Part shown: positions 17,980-26,480 of the stretch, piece by piece
How the letters are laid out: every line of letters begins with the position of its first letter
Position numbering within the stretch: the stretch's first letter is position 1
NCBI RefSeq assembly: GCF_016653615.1
Contig: NZ_CP067393.1
Location: forward strand, 2,557,673 to 2,621,672
Origin: Entomomonas asaccharolytica
Lineage (GTDB): Bacteria > Pseudomonadota > Gammaproteobacteria > Pseudomonadales > Pseudomonadaceae
Length of the DNA: 64,000 nt
Direction of reading: 5' to 3'
Notes under the pieces: generated by a model
The model's input: only the letters and a program-made list of their open reading frames with translations
Database searches by the model: none
What the model was told of the DNA's origin: nothing
Translations under genes and position numbers: made by a program

Positions 17980-18504
17980 ATGTCATCGAACAACCAGCAA
18001 AGTAAAACACATTTTAGAAAGGCTTTTAAGTCACCGTACTTAAGCAGTGCCGATATTGTTGAACCTATTGTACTCACGATCAAGTATGTAAAACTCGAAT
18101 TAGACAAGACCAAGAAAACAAAAGAAGCGTTTAATACGGCCTATTTTGTAGAAAAAGAAATTAGAGTAGGTGAACCATTAAAACCTATGATTTTAAATGT
18201 CTCTAATAGTAAGGTTATGAGACAACTCACTGGCTCTTCATTTTTAGAAGATTGGCAGGATGTAAAAGTTACTATCTATGTTGATAGTAATGTTAAATTT
18301 GGTCGTGATACGGTAGAAGGTTTAAGGATTTCGCCATTTAGCTCTGAAAAGGTAAGGTTATTACCTGAGCATACAATTCAATGGGAAAATGCTAAAAAAT
18401 CCTATAAGAAAAATGGCAATTTAGACAAAGTGCTTGCTAAAGTGAGTATGTCTCAAGAACACCAAGCTCAACTAATTGAGGAGTGTAGCTATGAAATGGC
18501 ATAA
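17980..18504 (+). CDS. phage recombination-associated protein found with YqaJ exonuclease
   Basis: A 174-residue protein with KPMILNVSNSKVMRQLTGS and VKFGRDTVEGLRI, segments shared by a family of phage proteins encoded just before YqaJ-type exonucleases. It may bind DNA or serve as the exonuclease's partner; the function is not established. A ribosome site (AGAGG) precedes ATG 17980. Its stop codon lies inside the start of the exonuclease gene, so the two are coupled. Confidence 0.6.
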   Translation: MSSNNQQSKTHFRKAFKSPYLSSADIVEPIVLTIKYVKLELDKTKKTKEAFNTAYFVEKEIRVGEPLKPMILNVSNSKVMRQLTGSSFLEDWQDVKVTIYVDSNVKFGRDTVEGLRISPFSSEKVRLLPEHTIQWENAKKSYKKNGNLDKVLAKVSMSQEHQAQLIEECSYEMA

Positions 18505-19114
18505 CATTCAGCAAAATAGTGAAGCTTGGGATCAGGTCAGACTAGGAAAAGTCACTGCCTCTAATTTTGGCCATATCATGGCTAATGATGGTGGTGCATT
18601 TGGTGATACCGCAAAGAAATATGCTTTACAAGTAGCTTTAGAATTAGCTACAGGTCAAAAAGCGGAGCATAGTTTTAGTAATAGACACATGGAAAGAGGC
18701 CATGAACAAGAACCAGTAGCAAAGATGCTTTATGAAAACACCTATTTTGTTGATGTGACTAATGGTGGCTTTTTTGATCATAGTGATTATGGAGACTCTC
18801 CTGATGGACTAGTTGATGATGATGGTGTAATCGAAATTAAAAGTGTAATTGCTTCAACTCATTACGCCACTCTTAAAAGGAAATCCTTTGATCCTGCTTA
18901 CAGATGGCAATTGATAGGTCACTTAGATTGTACCAATAGGGATTGGGTAGACTTTATAAGTTACTGTTCTGATTTTCCTGAAGATTCAAGGCTATTTGTT
19001 TATCGACTTAATAGAAGTGATTATTTAGAAGATATAGAAAGATTGAGAGAAAGACGATCACAGTTTATTAAGTTAGTACAAGATGTTTTACACAATATTC
19101 AAAGTAACCACTAA
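18491..19114 (+). CDS. YqaJ-type viral recombinase / exonuclease
   Basis: A PD-(D/E)XK exonuclease of the YqaJ / lambda-Exo type, about 207 residues. It has WDQVRLGKVTASNFG near the N-terminus, ERGHEQEPVAKMLYE, the catalytic SPDGLVDDDGVIEIK (Asp, Glu-x-Lys) and WQLIGHLDCT, all landmarks of the family. It would resect double-stranded ends for phage recombination. ATG 18491 follows GAGGAG with correct spacing and overlaps the preceding gene by 14 bases; a TTG five codons upstream is less likely. No RecT-like annealing protein is visible beside it. Confidence 0.85.
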   Translation: MKWHNIQQNSEAWDQVRLGKVTASNFGHIMANDGGAFGDTAKKYALQVALELATGQKAEHSFSNRHMERGHEQEPVAKMLYENTYFVDVTNGGFFDHSDYGDSPDGLVDDDGVIEIKSVIASTHYATLKRKSFDPAYRWQLIGHLDCTNRDWVDFISYCSDFPEDSRLFVYRLNRSDYLEDIERLRERRSQFIKLVQDVLHNIQSNH

Positions 19115-19253
19115 TAAAGAAGACGAGCAAGGTAATAAGGTATTCAATAAATCATCAATAGCTATCAATGATATTGAAAACCATCCAAATACTCATGCAA
19201 AAATAACAAGGTCTGATTTTATTACAGATCTTGTTATTTCTAAAATTTTCTAA
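19083..19253 (+). CDS. small phage ORF (56 aa), tentative
   Basis: An ATG inside the end of the exonuclease gene opens a 56-residue frame beginning MFYTIFKVTTNKEDEQGNKVF and ending SDFITDLVISKIF. The composition is protein-like and it fills an otherwise empty 154-base gap in the same direction. The ribosome site is weak and no family is recognised. A hairpin at 19201-19239 falls within its last third, which speaks somewhat against it. Confidence 0.35.
   Translation: MFYTIFKVTTNKEDEQGNKVFNKSSIAINDIENHPNTHAKITRSDFITDLVISKIF
19201..19239 (+). terminator. inverted repeat, possible terminator of the early operon
   Basis: AAATAACAAG-TCTG pairs with CAGA-CTTGTTATTT around an AT loop, a long stem lying before the DUF4224 gene. 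The T-run is poor, so termination is only possible; it may instead be a protein-binding site. Confidence 0.4.
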
Positions 19254-19268
19254 GTTTAGGCTTTTTAC

Positions 19269-19508
19269 ATGAGTGAAGTTTGCGATATTTTTGTTACACC
19301 AGATGAAATTAAACGAATCACTGGCTATAAACGACCACATGAGCAAAAAAAATGGTTAGAAACTAATGGTTGGAAGTTTGAACTCGATAGCGCAGGCAGA
19401 CCTGTTATTCATAGAGAGGTTATGAACCTACGTTTTGGTGTTCCTTGTAATAATACTAATCATATAGAAGAAACCGATTTTATTTTAGATACTACTAAGA
19501 TCAAATGA
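19269..19508 (+). CDS. DUF4224 protein next to the integrase
   Basis: 79 residues beginning MSEVCDIFVTPDEIKRITGY, with KQKKWL-type and GRPVIHREV segments typical of DUF4224. Proteins of this family are regularly encoded just upstream of tyrosine integrases and may act as excisionase or directionality factor; that role is inferred from position. The stop is one base short of the integrase start, implying coupled translation. Confidence 0.75.
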   Translation: MSEVCDIFVTPDEIKRITGYKRPHEQKKWLETNGWKFELDSAGRPVIHREVMNLRFGVPCNNTNHIEETDFILDTTKIK

Positions 19509-19509
19509 T

Positions 19510-20574
19510 ATGGCTAAAAAGAAACCTGAAAATAACGATCTTCCCAAAAGAATGAAAAAAAGAACCAAAAAATTAAAAAGTGGTAAAGTTTGGCTCTGTT
19601 ATTACTACGATGGAAGAAAAGATGGTAAAAGGATAGAGATTTCATTAGGTCAAGATTTAGAAGATGCACTTATTGAATGGGCAAAACTAGAAGGCAAAAA
19701 ACTTACACCTAAAATAAGAAAAAAAGATACTTTAGGATATTTATTTGATCTTTATCTTGAAAGAATAGCACCTACAAAATCACCCCGTACACAGCTTGAT
19801 TATAAATGGGAAATTGATCAATTACGGAAAGTATTTGAAGATGCCCCTATTAACTCTATAAAACCACATCATATTGCACAATATCGTGATACTCGTACAG
19901 CTAAAGTTAGAGCTAATCGAGAAATAGCTAGATTATCACATATTTATAATGTAGCAATAGAATGGGGTATGGCTGATTTTAATCCAGTTAAAGGAGTTAG
20001 AAAAAATAAAGAGAAACCTCGTGACTATTATGCTGAAGATCATGTTTTTTATGCTGTACTTAAACATGCCTCTCAAGAATTAAAAGATATTATGGGTATT
20101 GCTTACTTTACAGGCCAACGCCCTGCTGATGTTATAAAAATTAAAGTATCTGACATAAATCCAGATCATTTATTTATTGGACAAAATAAAAGAGGTCATA
20201 AATTACGGATAAAGCTTAACACTGATAAAGGTAGAACAACACTAGGGTTACTAATAGACAATATTCTTAGCAGAAAACAAGATAATCATCCTAGCTTAGT
20301 TACAGTCAATGGGGAAGGAATAACTTATGCTATGAGAAGGAGTCGTTTTGATAATGCCCGTAATGCTGCTGCTAATGAAGCTTTAATAAATAATAATGAA
20401 GAATTAGCAGATCAAATTAAAAAATTCCAATTTCGGGATTTAAGACCTAAAGCAGCTACAGATATGGACGATATTAATTTAGCAAGTAAGTTATTAGGCC
20501 ACACTAAACAAAAAATTACTGAGCTTATTTATATCAGAAAAGGACAAGAAGTCACACCATTAGAACGTAAATAA
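19510..20574 (+). CDS. int: tyrosine recombinase / phage integrase
   Basis: 354 residues: a basic N-terminal arm-binding segment (1-70), a core-binding SAM-like domain (75-165) and a catalytic domain. The catalytic residues are Arg204 (TGQRPADV), Arg312 in FRDLRPKAATD, His331 (LLGHT) and Tyr341 (ELIYIRKG). In box II the usual His of HxLR is Arg (RDLR), a variant common in this integrase group. The gene ends about 100 bases from the 3' end of tRNA-Ser, the probable attachment site, and points toward it. It should catalyse integration and, with a helper, excision. Confidence 0.93.
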   Translation: MAKKKPENNDLPKRMKKRTKKLKSGKVWLCYYYDGRKDGKRIEISLGQDLEDALIEWAKLEGKKLTPKIRKKDTLGYLFDLYLERIAPTKSPRTQLDYKWEIDQLRKVFEDAPINSIKPHHIAQYRDTRTAKVRANREIARLSHIYNVAIEWGMADFNPVKGVRKNKEKPRDYYAEDHVFYAVLKHASQELKDIMGIAYFTGQRPADVIKIKVSDINPDHLFIGQNKRGHKLRIKLNTDKGRTTLGLLIDNILSRKQDNHPSLVTVNGEGITYAMRRSRFDNARNAAANEALINNNEELADQIKKFQFRDLRPKAATDMDDINLASKLLGHTKQKITELIYIRKGQEVTPLERK

Positions 20575-20606
20575 TGGGGGAAGATAAAAAAAAGATGGGG
20601 GAAGAT
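20574..20606 (+). repeat. 12-base direct repeats behind the integrase gene
   Basis: ATGGGGGAAGAT occurs at 20574-20585 and again at 20595-20606, 21 bases (two helical turns) apart, between the integrase stop codon and the tRNA terminator. The spacing and place suit integrase arm-type sites of the attachment region. The rest of the gap to yccA holds a terminator, the tRNA and about 150 bases with no gene. Confidence 0.55.
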
Positions 20607-20634
20607 TTTATTTTAAAGGTAAATCACAGGCGAT

Positions 20635-20666
20635 AAAAAAGCCCTGTACCTATTGTGATACAGGGC
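20635..20666 (-). terminator. terminator of tRNA-Ser
   Basis: On the minus strand GCCCTGTA (20659-20666) pairs with TACAGGGC (20641-20648) and is followed by six T residues. It begins five bases after the tRNA end. If crossover occurs inside the tRNA, this terminator is supplied by the phage side. Confidence 0.8.
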
Positions 20667-20671
20667 ATATC

Positions 20672-20762
20672 TGGCGGAAGCGCAGAGATTCGAACTCTGG
20701 GAGGGCGTTAACCCTCGCCGGTTTTCAAGACCGGTGCTTTAAACCAACTCAGCCACACTTCC
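20672..20762 (-). tRNA. tRNA-Ser (anticodon UGA)
   Basis: A 91-base class II tRNA with encoded CCA (20672-20674). The acceptor stem GGAAGTG/CGCTTCC pairs with one G-U. The anticodon loop CTTGAAA gives UGA. The 17-base variable arm (CGAGGG/CCCTC) is the serine hallmark and the T-arm reads CAGAG-TTCGAAT-CTCTG. The tRNA is intact, and its 3' half abuts the prophage, so it is the likely integration target. Confidence 0.97.
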
Positions 20763-20917
20763 GGTTCGGGTGCATATGATACCCGATTGTTACAGTCTGT
20801 CAAATATTATCTGTTGTTTTTTTCTGATAAATGTATATTATCTCACTTATTAAAATTACAAATAACTACTTAACTTAACAATTACTACTGGATTCGCAAT
20901 ATTTAGGAGCTGTATTT

Positions 20918-21619
20918 ATGAATGATCGATATAAATCTCACGAGCCGAATACTTACACAATGGCTAATGATAACTATGTGATGGAACATGCCAGTCAACT
21001 TTTAGTAAGTAAGGTTTTACGTAACACTTACTCATTGTTAGCATTAACTTTAACGTTCTCTGCTATTACTTGCTATATAGCAATGGCTATGAATGTGCAA
21101 CGTATGAACATTTTTGTGTTATTAGTTGGTGTTTATGGTTTAATGTTCTTAACGGTTAAACTAAGAAACTCTATTTGGGGCTTAGTAAGCACTTTTGCTT
21201 TTACTGGCTTCCTAGGTTTTACCTTAGCACCTACCTTAAATATGTATCTACATATGCCTAATGGCGCAAGTATTATTACCTCTGCGTTAGGTCTAACTGC
21301 TTTTGCTTTCTTTGGGCTATCTGCTTTTGTATTAATTACTCGCAAAGATATGAGTTTCTTAGGCAATTTTATTACTGTAGGTTTCTTTGTATTAATCGGT
21401 GCCATGGTACTAGCCTTTATTACTAATATCCCTGGTTTATATTTAGCGTTAAGTGCTGGTTTTATTCTATTCTCATCAGCTGCTATTTTATATCAAACCA
21501 GTGCAATTATTCATGGTGGCGAAACAAACTATATTATGGCAACTATTACTTTATTCGTTTCTATTTATAATATATTTGTTAGTTTATTAAGCATCTTAGG
21601 CGTTGCGTCTAGTGATTAA
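20918..21619 (+). CDS. yccA: YccA / Bax-inhibitor-1 family membrane protein
   Basis: 233 residues with seven membrane helices and a short charged N-terminus, the BI-1/YccA architecture. In E. coli YccA binds and restrains the membrane protease FtsH. The start has AGGAG at -11. Its place between tRNA-Ser and tusD matches the order in Pseudomonas aeruginosa. A strong terminator follows immediately, so it is a single-gene unit. Confidence 0.85.
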   Translation: MNDRYKSHEPNTYTMANDNYVMEHASQLLVSKVLRNTYSLLALTLTFSAITCYIAMAMNVQRMNIFVLLVGVYGLMFLTVKLRNSIWGLVSTFAFTGFLGFTLAPTLNMYLHMPNGASIITSALGLTAFAFFGLSAFVLITRKDMSFLGNFITVGFFVLIGAMVLAFITNIPGLYLALSAGFILFSSAAILYQTSAIIHGGETNYIMATITLFVSIYNIFVSLLSILGVASSD

Positions 21620-21633
21620 TATTAACGACTTTT

Positions 21634-21659
21634 AAAAAGCCCGCTTTGCGGGCTTTTTT
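21634..21659 (+). terminator. terminator after yccA
   Basis: AAAAAGCCCGC-TTT-GCGGGCTTTTT is a perfect GC-rich hairpin flanked by A and T runs; it can work in both directions. It ends 13 bases before the tusD ATG. Confidence 0.9.
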
Positions 21660-21671
21660 ATATAAGTGCTT

Positions 21672-22067
21672 ATGAAATTTACTATTGCTATCTATTGTCC
21701 ACCACAAAGCCCTGCTTCTAGAAGAGCATTACGCTTTACTCAAACTGTATTGCAAACAGGCCATACTATTGAGCGTTTATTTTTTTATCAGCAAGGTATT
21801 TATAATGCTATTAGTAGTATCGTAACACCGCAAGATGAATTTGATATTCACCTAGCATGGCAAACCTTAATTGAAGAAAATAATTTAGATGCTGTTGTCT
21901 GCATTGCAGCGGCATTACGCCGTGGTCAATTAGATAAAACGGAAGCAAAACGTTACCAAAAAACAGCTATTACTATTTTACCACCTTGGCAACTCTCTGG
22001 ACTTGGTCAGCTACATGAAGCCATCCAAAATAGTGATCGTTTTATTTGTTTTGGAGGTAATGCTTAA
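21672..22067 (+). CDS. tusD: sulfur relay protein TusD
   Basis: Catalytic subunit of the TusBCD complex, which takes sulfur from TusA and passes it to TusE for 2-thiolation of tRNA wobble uridine. The DsrE-fold protein carries the acceptor Cys77 in VVCIAAALRRG. I chose ATG 21672 (MKFTIAIYCPP) rather than the GTG two codons upstream, to match the family start. Its stop overlaps the tusC start by one base. tusD-tusC-tusB-tusE-ybiB form one tightly packed operon. Confidence 0.93.
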   Translation: MKFTIAIYCPPQSPASRRALRFTQTVLQTGHTIERLFFYQQGIYNAISSIVTPQDEFDIHLAWQTLIEENNLDAVVCIAAALRRGQLDKTEAKRYQKTAITILPPWQLSGLGQLHEAIQNSDRFICFGGNA

Positions 22068-22426
22068 TGGCAAAGTCGATGTTAATCATTTGTAAACAGG
22101 CTCCATGGGGTAATATTTCTGTAAGGGAAATATTAGACTTAGCCTTAGCAGGTGGTGCCTTTGATCTACCTATTAGCCTACTTTTTCTAGAAGATGGTGT
22201 TTTTCAATTAGTAGCTAATCAACAAGCTAAAACTATTCAACAAAAAGATATATCTGCTAACTTACAAGCGTTACCCTTATTTGGTATTGAAGAATTATTA
22301 GTAGCAGAAGATAGCCTAGCACAGCGCGGCTTAACAACTGAACAATTGATCTTACCTGTCAAGCTTATACCGCAACAGCAATTGACTGATTTATTAACGC
22401 AATATGATGTAGTGGTAACCAACTAA
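22067..22426 (+). CDS. tusC: sulfur relay protein TusC
   Basis: 119 residues of DsrF type, starting MAKSMLIICKQAPWGN. It forms the TusBCD heterohexamer; no catalytic cysteine is required in this subunit. One-base overlaps with tusD and tusB show translational coupling and stoichiometric production. Length is normal. Confidence 0.92.
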   Translation: MAKSMLIICKQAPWGNISVREILDLALAGGAFDLPISLLFLEDGVFQLVANQQAKTIQQKDISANLQALPLFGIEELLVAEDSLAQRGLTTEQLILPVKLIPQQQLTDLLTQYDVVVTN

Positions 22427-22722
22427 TGAGTACATTACATTTATTTAATGAAAGTCCTTTCGCAGGCAATCAATTTGAACAAACTTTAGCCTTTGTTAGC
22501 CAAAAAGATGCCATTTTATTAACAGGTGATGCTATTTATGCTTTACTGGCCAACACAGCTCCCTTTGAACTACTAAAACAATCAACTTTCATTATTTATG
22601 CTTTAGATGAAGATATTGTGACCCGAGCCGTGCAAATTGGCTTAGATAATGTCAAAATAATCAATTATCAACAATTTGTAGAGCTATGTGCGCAATATTC
22701 AAAAGTTGTTAGTTGGCTATGA
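22426..22722 (+). CDS. tusB: sulfur relay protein TusB
   Basis: 98 residues of DsrH type (MSTLHLFNESPF; AILLTGDAIYALL), the smallest TusBCD subunit. ATG 22426 overlaps the tusC stop and the gene's own stop overlaps the tusE start (ATGA). Length and order match the gammaproteobacterial operon. Confidence 0.9.
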   Translation: MSTLHLFNESPFAGNQFEQTLAFVSQKDAILLTGDAIYALLANTAPFELLKQSTFIIYALDEDIVTRAVQIGLDNVKIINYQQFVELCAQYSKVVSWL

Positions 22723-23051
22723 TAATAACCGTTGAGCAGAAACCAATTGAATTAGATGATGAAGGCTATCTTGTTAATTTACAAGATTGGTCTACTGCTG
22801 TCGCGGAAAAACTTGCGGAATTGGAATCTATTAGCTTAACTGAACTCCATTGGCAAATTATTCATTTATTGCGCCAATTTTATAGGCAATATCAACTTTC
22901 TCCTGCTAATCGACCATTAATCAAATATTTAAGCCAACATTTAGATAAAGAACAAGCCAATAGCCTACAACTTAACTTACTATTTAAAGGAAGCCCTGCT
23001 AAGCTAGCTGCTAAATTAGCAGGTTTACCAAAACCGACCAATTGCCTATGA
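22719..23051 (+). CDS. tusE: sulfur relay protein TusE / DsrC family
   Basis: A 110-residue DsrC-fold protein that accepts persulfide from TusD and delivers it to the MnmA-tRNA complex. The essential penultimate cysteine is present (TNCL end, Cys109). The core LTELHWQIIHLLRQFY and the PANRPLIKYL segment fit the family. ATG 22719 overlaps the tusB stop; a TTG two codons earlier is less likely. Confidence 0.92.
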   Translation: MIITVEQKPIELDDEGYLVNLQDWSTAVAEKLAELESISLTELHWQIIHLLRQFYRQYQLSPANRPLIKYLSQHLDKEQANSLQLNLLFKGSPAKLAAKLAGLPKPTNCL

Positions 23052-24037
23052 CTAATACTATAACACCCACAAAAGCTACTATTGAACATCCCTTTGCTGA
23101 ATATATTCGTATTTTAGGTAAAGGCCAAAATGGCTCACGTCATTTAACCTTTGCTGAAGCTGAAGCAGCAATGTCTATGATTCTAGAAAATAAAGTAGAA
23201 GATGTTCAATTAGGTGCATTTTTATTATTACTGCGCTATCAACAGGAGACCTTTGAGGAATTAGCTGGTTTTGCTAAAGCAGTACGCAACCATACACAAG
23301 CTCCTCAAATAGCGGTAGATATTGATTGGCCAAGCTATGCAGGTAAAAAAAGACATTACCCATGGTATTTATTAGCGGCTAAACTATTAGCTAAACAAGG
23401 TGTTTCTATACTATTACATGGTGCAGGTCAACACACTAGTGATCGTTTTTATACAGAGCAATTTTTACCAATTTTAGATATTAATGATTGCCAAAACTGG
23501 CAACAAGTAGCGCAATCGATAAAAGATCAAAACATTGCTTTTATTGGCTTGCAATATTTTGCGCCTAAGCTACAACAAATTATTGAGTTACGACCTTTAT
23601 TAGGTGTGCGCTCCCCTATTCATTCACTGGTTCGTTTATTAAATCCGCTACAAGCACGTTGTAGTTTGCAAAGTATTTTTCATCCTAACTATCAAGCTAT
23701 CCATCAGCAGGCTAGCCAATTGTTGAATGACAATACAATTATCATTAAAGGTGAAGGCGGTGAAAACGAAGTAAGAGCAGATAATAATTTTCTACTGTTA
23801 GCCACAAGTAATGGTTCTTTATGGCAAGAAACGTGGCCTGCTTTAACTGAACAGCGATTATTAAAACCAAGCGCAATCAATCCAGATCATCTTGTTGCAG
23901 TATGGCAAAAAAAGATCAAAGATGAATACGCAGATTTAGCAATACCTGCTACTATAGCGCTCGCTTTAAGAGGGCTAGGTGCGACAAGAGAACAGGCTCT
24001 AAAAGAAGCCAATCAGCTATGGCAATTGCATCATTAG
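23048..24037 (+). CDS. ybiB: YbiB / TrpD2-like phosphoribosyltransferase-fold protein
   Basis: About 330 residues with an anthranilate phosphoribosyltransferase-like fold: an N-terminal helical domain (LTFAEAEAAMSMILENKVED) and a nucleoside-binding domain with HGAGQHTSDR, the region where TrpD would bind PRPP. Proteins of this group (E. coli YbiB) bind nucleic acid and lack TrpD activity. ATG 23048 overlaps the tusE stop (ATGA), so it is the last gene of the tus operon, an arrangement that hints at a link to RNA modification (inference). Confidence 0.8.
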   Translation: MTNTITPTKATIEHPFAEYIRILGKGQNGSRHLTFAEAEAAMSMILENKVEDVQLGAFLLLLRYQQETFEELAGFAKAVRNHTQAPQIAVDIDWPSYAGKKRHYPWYLLAAKLLAKQGVSILLHGAGQHTSDRFYTEQFLPILDINDCQNWQQVAQSIKDQNIAFIGLQYFAPKLQQIIELRPLLGVRSPIHSLVRLLNPLQARCSLQSIFHPNYQAIHQQASQLLNDNTIIIKGEGGENEVRADNNFLLLATSNGSLWQETWPALTEQRLLKPSAINPDHLVAVWQKKIKDEYADLAIPATIALALRGLGATREQALKEANQLWQLHH

Positions 24038-24105
24038 TTATAAACTAATAGTTGTCTATTCTGGGAAATATTAAGATTTAAAGATAATGTATTAATGGAG
24101 TTATT

Positions 24106-24939
24106 ATGATCACTAAATGTCTTTTCCCCGCTGCTGGATATGGAACACGTTTCTTACCTGTTACCAAAGCCATGCCAAAGGAAATGTTGCCTATTGTGAA
24201 TAAGCCACTTATTCAATATGCAGTAGAAGAGGCAAAAAATGCAGGCTTAAAAAACATGGCTATTGTAACAGGCCGTGGCAAAAGAGCCTTAGAAGATCAT
24301 TTTGATATCAGTTACGAATTAGAAAGCCAAATTGCTGGTTCCTCCAAAGAGCATTTATTAAACAGTATTCGTGATTTAATCACCCATTGTACATTCTCTT
24401 ATACACGCCAAGTTGAAATGAAAGGATTAGGACACGCCATTTTAACAGGTAAACAATTGATTGGTGATGAAGCTTTTGCCGTTGTCCTAGCTGATGACCT
24501 TTGCCTTAATTTAGAGGGTGATGGTGTATTAGCGCAGATGGTTAAACTCTATAAACAATTCCGTTGCTCTATTGTGGCAGTAGAAGAAGTACCTAAAGCA
24601 GAAATAAGTCGCTATGGGGTTATTGAAGGTAATATGATTACCGAAGGTTTATATACTGTCACCAATATGGTTGAAAAACCAGCACCTGAAGAAGCACCAT
24701 CCAACCTTGCAATTATTGGTCGTTATATTTTAACCCCTGATATTTTTGATATTTTAGAAAGCACGCCAGCAGGTAAAAATGGCGAAATACAAATTACCGA
24801 TGCATTATTAACCCAAGCTAAAAACGGTTGTGTAATTGCCTATAAATTCCAAGGCCGTCGTTTTGACTGTGGTAGTGCCGAAGGCTTTGTGGAAGCCACT
24901 AACTTTTGTTATGAAAATATTTACAAGAACGAAATTTAA
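24106..24939 (+). CDS. galU: UTP-glucose-1-phosphate uridylyltransferase
   Basis: GalU makes UDP-glucose from UTP and glucose-1-phosphate for lipopolysaccharide and other glycans. 277 residues. The nucleotide-binding GYGTRFLPVTKAMPKEM lies at 11-27, then VVLADDL near 130 and NMVEKP near 190, as in GalU. The start has GGAG seven bases upstream. The phosphomannomutase gene follows after nine bases; together they supply sugar nucleotides. Confidence 0.95.
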   Translation: MITKCLFPAAGYGTRFLPVTKAMPKEMLPIVNKPLIQYAVEEAKNAGLKNMAIVTGRGKRALEDHFDISYELESQIAGSSKEHLLNSIRDLITHCTFSYTRQVEMKGLGHAILTGKQLIGDEAFAVVLADDLCLNLEGDGVLAQMVKLYKQFRCSIVAVEEVPKAEISRYGVIEGNMITEGLYTVTNMVEKPAPEEAPSNLAIIGRYILTPDIFDILESTPAGKNGEIQITDALLTQAKNGCVIAYKFQGRRFDCGSAEGFVEATNFCYENIYKNEI

Positions 24940-24948
24940 GGATAAATC

Positions 24949-26343
24949 ATGAGCAACCTTACCTGTTTCAAAGCCTATGATATTCGTGGACAATTAGGTA
25001 CAGAACTAAACGAAGAAATTGCCTATCGTATTGCCCGTGCTTTTGCGCAATGGCTAAAGCCGCAATCTATTGTATTAGGGGGAGATATTCGTGCCACATC
25101 TGCTAGCTTAAAAGCAGCTTTAGCCAATGGCTTAAGAGATGAAGGAGTGGATGTATTTGATCTTGGCTTAACAGGTACAGAGGAAATTTACTTTGCTACC
25201 ACACACCTTAAAACATCAGGCGGTATTGAAGTCACTGCATCCCATAATCCCATTGATTACAATGGCTTTAAATTTGTTAGAGAACAATCAAAACCGATTT
25301 CAGCGGATACAGGGCTTAAAGAAATACAGGCTATTGCTGAAACGCTATCTTATGATTTAGTAGAGGGTCGCGATCCTAGCATTGTGGAAAGCAGTCGAGG
25401 TAAGTATCAACAAGTAAATACCAGAGATGCCTATATAGAACACCTATTATCATATGTTGATCTATCAGCACTTAGGCCATTAAAACTAGTGGTTAATCCA
25501 GGTAATGGTGTTGCTGGCCCTGTGGTAGATGTATTAGAAAAAGCACTTAAAAAAGCCAATGCCCCTATTGACTTTATTAGAATTAATTTTGAGCCAGATG
25601 GTACTTTCCCCAATGGCATTCCTAATCCAATTTTAGTAGAAAATCGTGATGTTACTCGTGATGCAGTGCTAGCCCATAAAGCAGATATTGGTATTGCATG
25701 GGATGGTGACTTTGATCGCTGTTTCCTATTTGATGAACAAGGCCAATTTATTGAAGGTTACTATATTGTTGGCTTACTAGCAGAAGCCTTTTTACAAAAA
25801 GAACAAGGCGCGAGCATTATTCTTGACCCTCGAATGACTTGGAATACCTTAGAAATTATCGCCAACAATCAGGGTAAAGCGGTAACAACTAAAGCAGGTC
25901 ATGCTTTTATTAAAGAAACCATGCGTAAACACGATGCTATTTATGGTGGCGAAATGAGTGCCCACCATTATTTCCGTGATTTCTTCTATTGTGATAGTGG
26001 TATGATTCCTTGGTTACTCATTATTGAATTAATGAGTCGTAAACAACAGCCGCTTTCAGCATTAGTCAATGAGCGTATTGCAGCCTACCCTTCGTCAGGG
26101 GAAATTAATTTAACCGTAACAGATGCTAAAAAAGTAATGGCCAGTGTTGAACAACACTATGGCAAAACAGCAAAACAAATCGAGCATATTGACGGTGTGG
26201 GCATTGATTATGAAGATTGGCGTTTTAATTTACGTGCTTCAAATACAGAACCCGTTATTCGTCTAAATGTAGAAAGCCGCAGTAACCCTCAATTATTAAA
26301 AGAAAAAACACAGGAATTACTTAGCTTTATTAAACAAATTTAA
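24949..26343 (+). CDS. cpsG: phosphomannomutase CpsG/ManB
   Basis: A cytoplasmic alpha-D-phosphohexomutase (464 aa) interconverting mannose-6- and mannose-1-phosphate for GDP-mannose. It has the phospho-serine loop TASHNP (Ser98), the magnesium loop DGDFDR (about 252), a sugar-binding GEMSAHHYF and a phosphate-binding RASNTEP near the end. The start [14 protein letters not shown] is close to E. coli CpsG rather than to AlgC-type enzymes. It is co-transcribed with galU. Confidence 0.92.
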   Translation: MSNLTCFKAYDIRGQLGTELNEEIAYRIARAFAQWLKPQSIVLGGDIRATSASLKAALANGLRDEGVDVFDLGLTGTEEIYFATTHLKTSGGIEVTASHNPIDYNGFKFVREQSKPISADTGLKEIQAIAETLSYDLVEGRDPSIVESSRGKYQQVNTRDAYIEHLLSYVDLSALRPLKLVVNPGNGVAGPVVDVLEKALKKANAPIDFIRINFEPDGTFPNGIPNPILVENRDVTRDAVLAHKADIGIAWDGDFDRCFLFDEQGQFIEGYYIVGLLAEAFLQKEQGASIILDPRMTWNTLEIIANNQGKAVTTKAGHAFIKETMRKHDAIYGGEMSAHHYFRDFFYCDSGMIPWLLIIELMSRKQQPLSALVNERIAAYPSSGEINLTVTDAKKVMASVEQHYGKTAKQIEHIDGVGIDYEDWRFNLRASNTEPVIRLNVESRSNPQLLKEKTQELLSFIKQI

Positions 26344-26480
26344 TAGAAAATGAGCTATGGGCAGAATTATTTGCTCATAGTTCATCAATTAGATGAGTTA
26401 TCATAAAAAATCTTACTTTTACGGTCAGGATTAACATATAATCATCTAAGTTATTGAGTTATAGATACAGTTAAATAATT

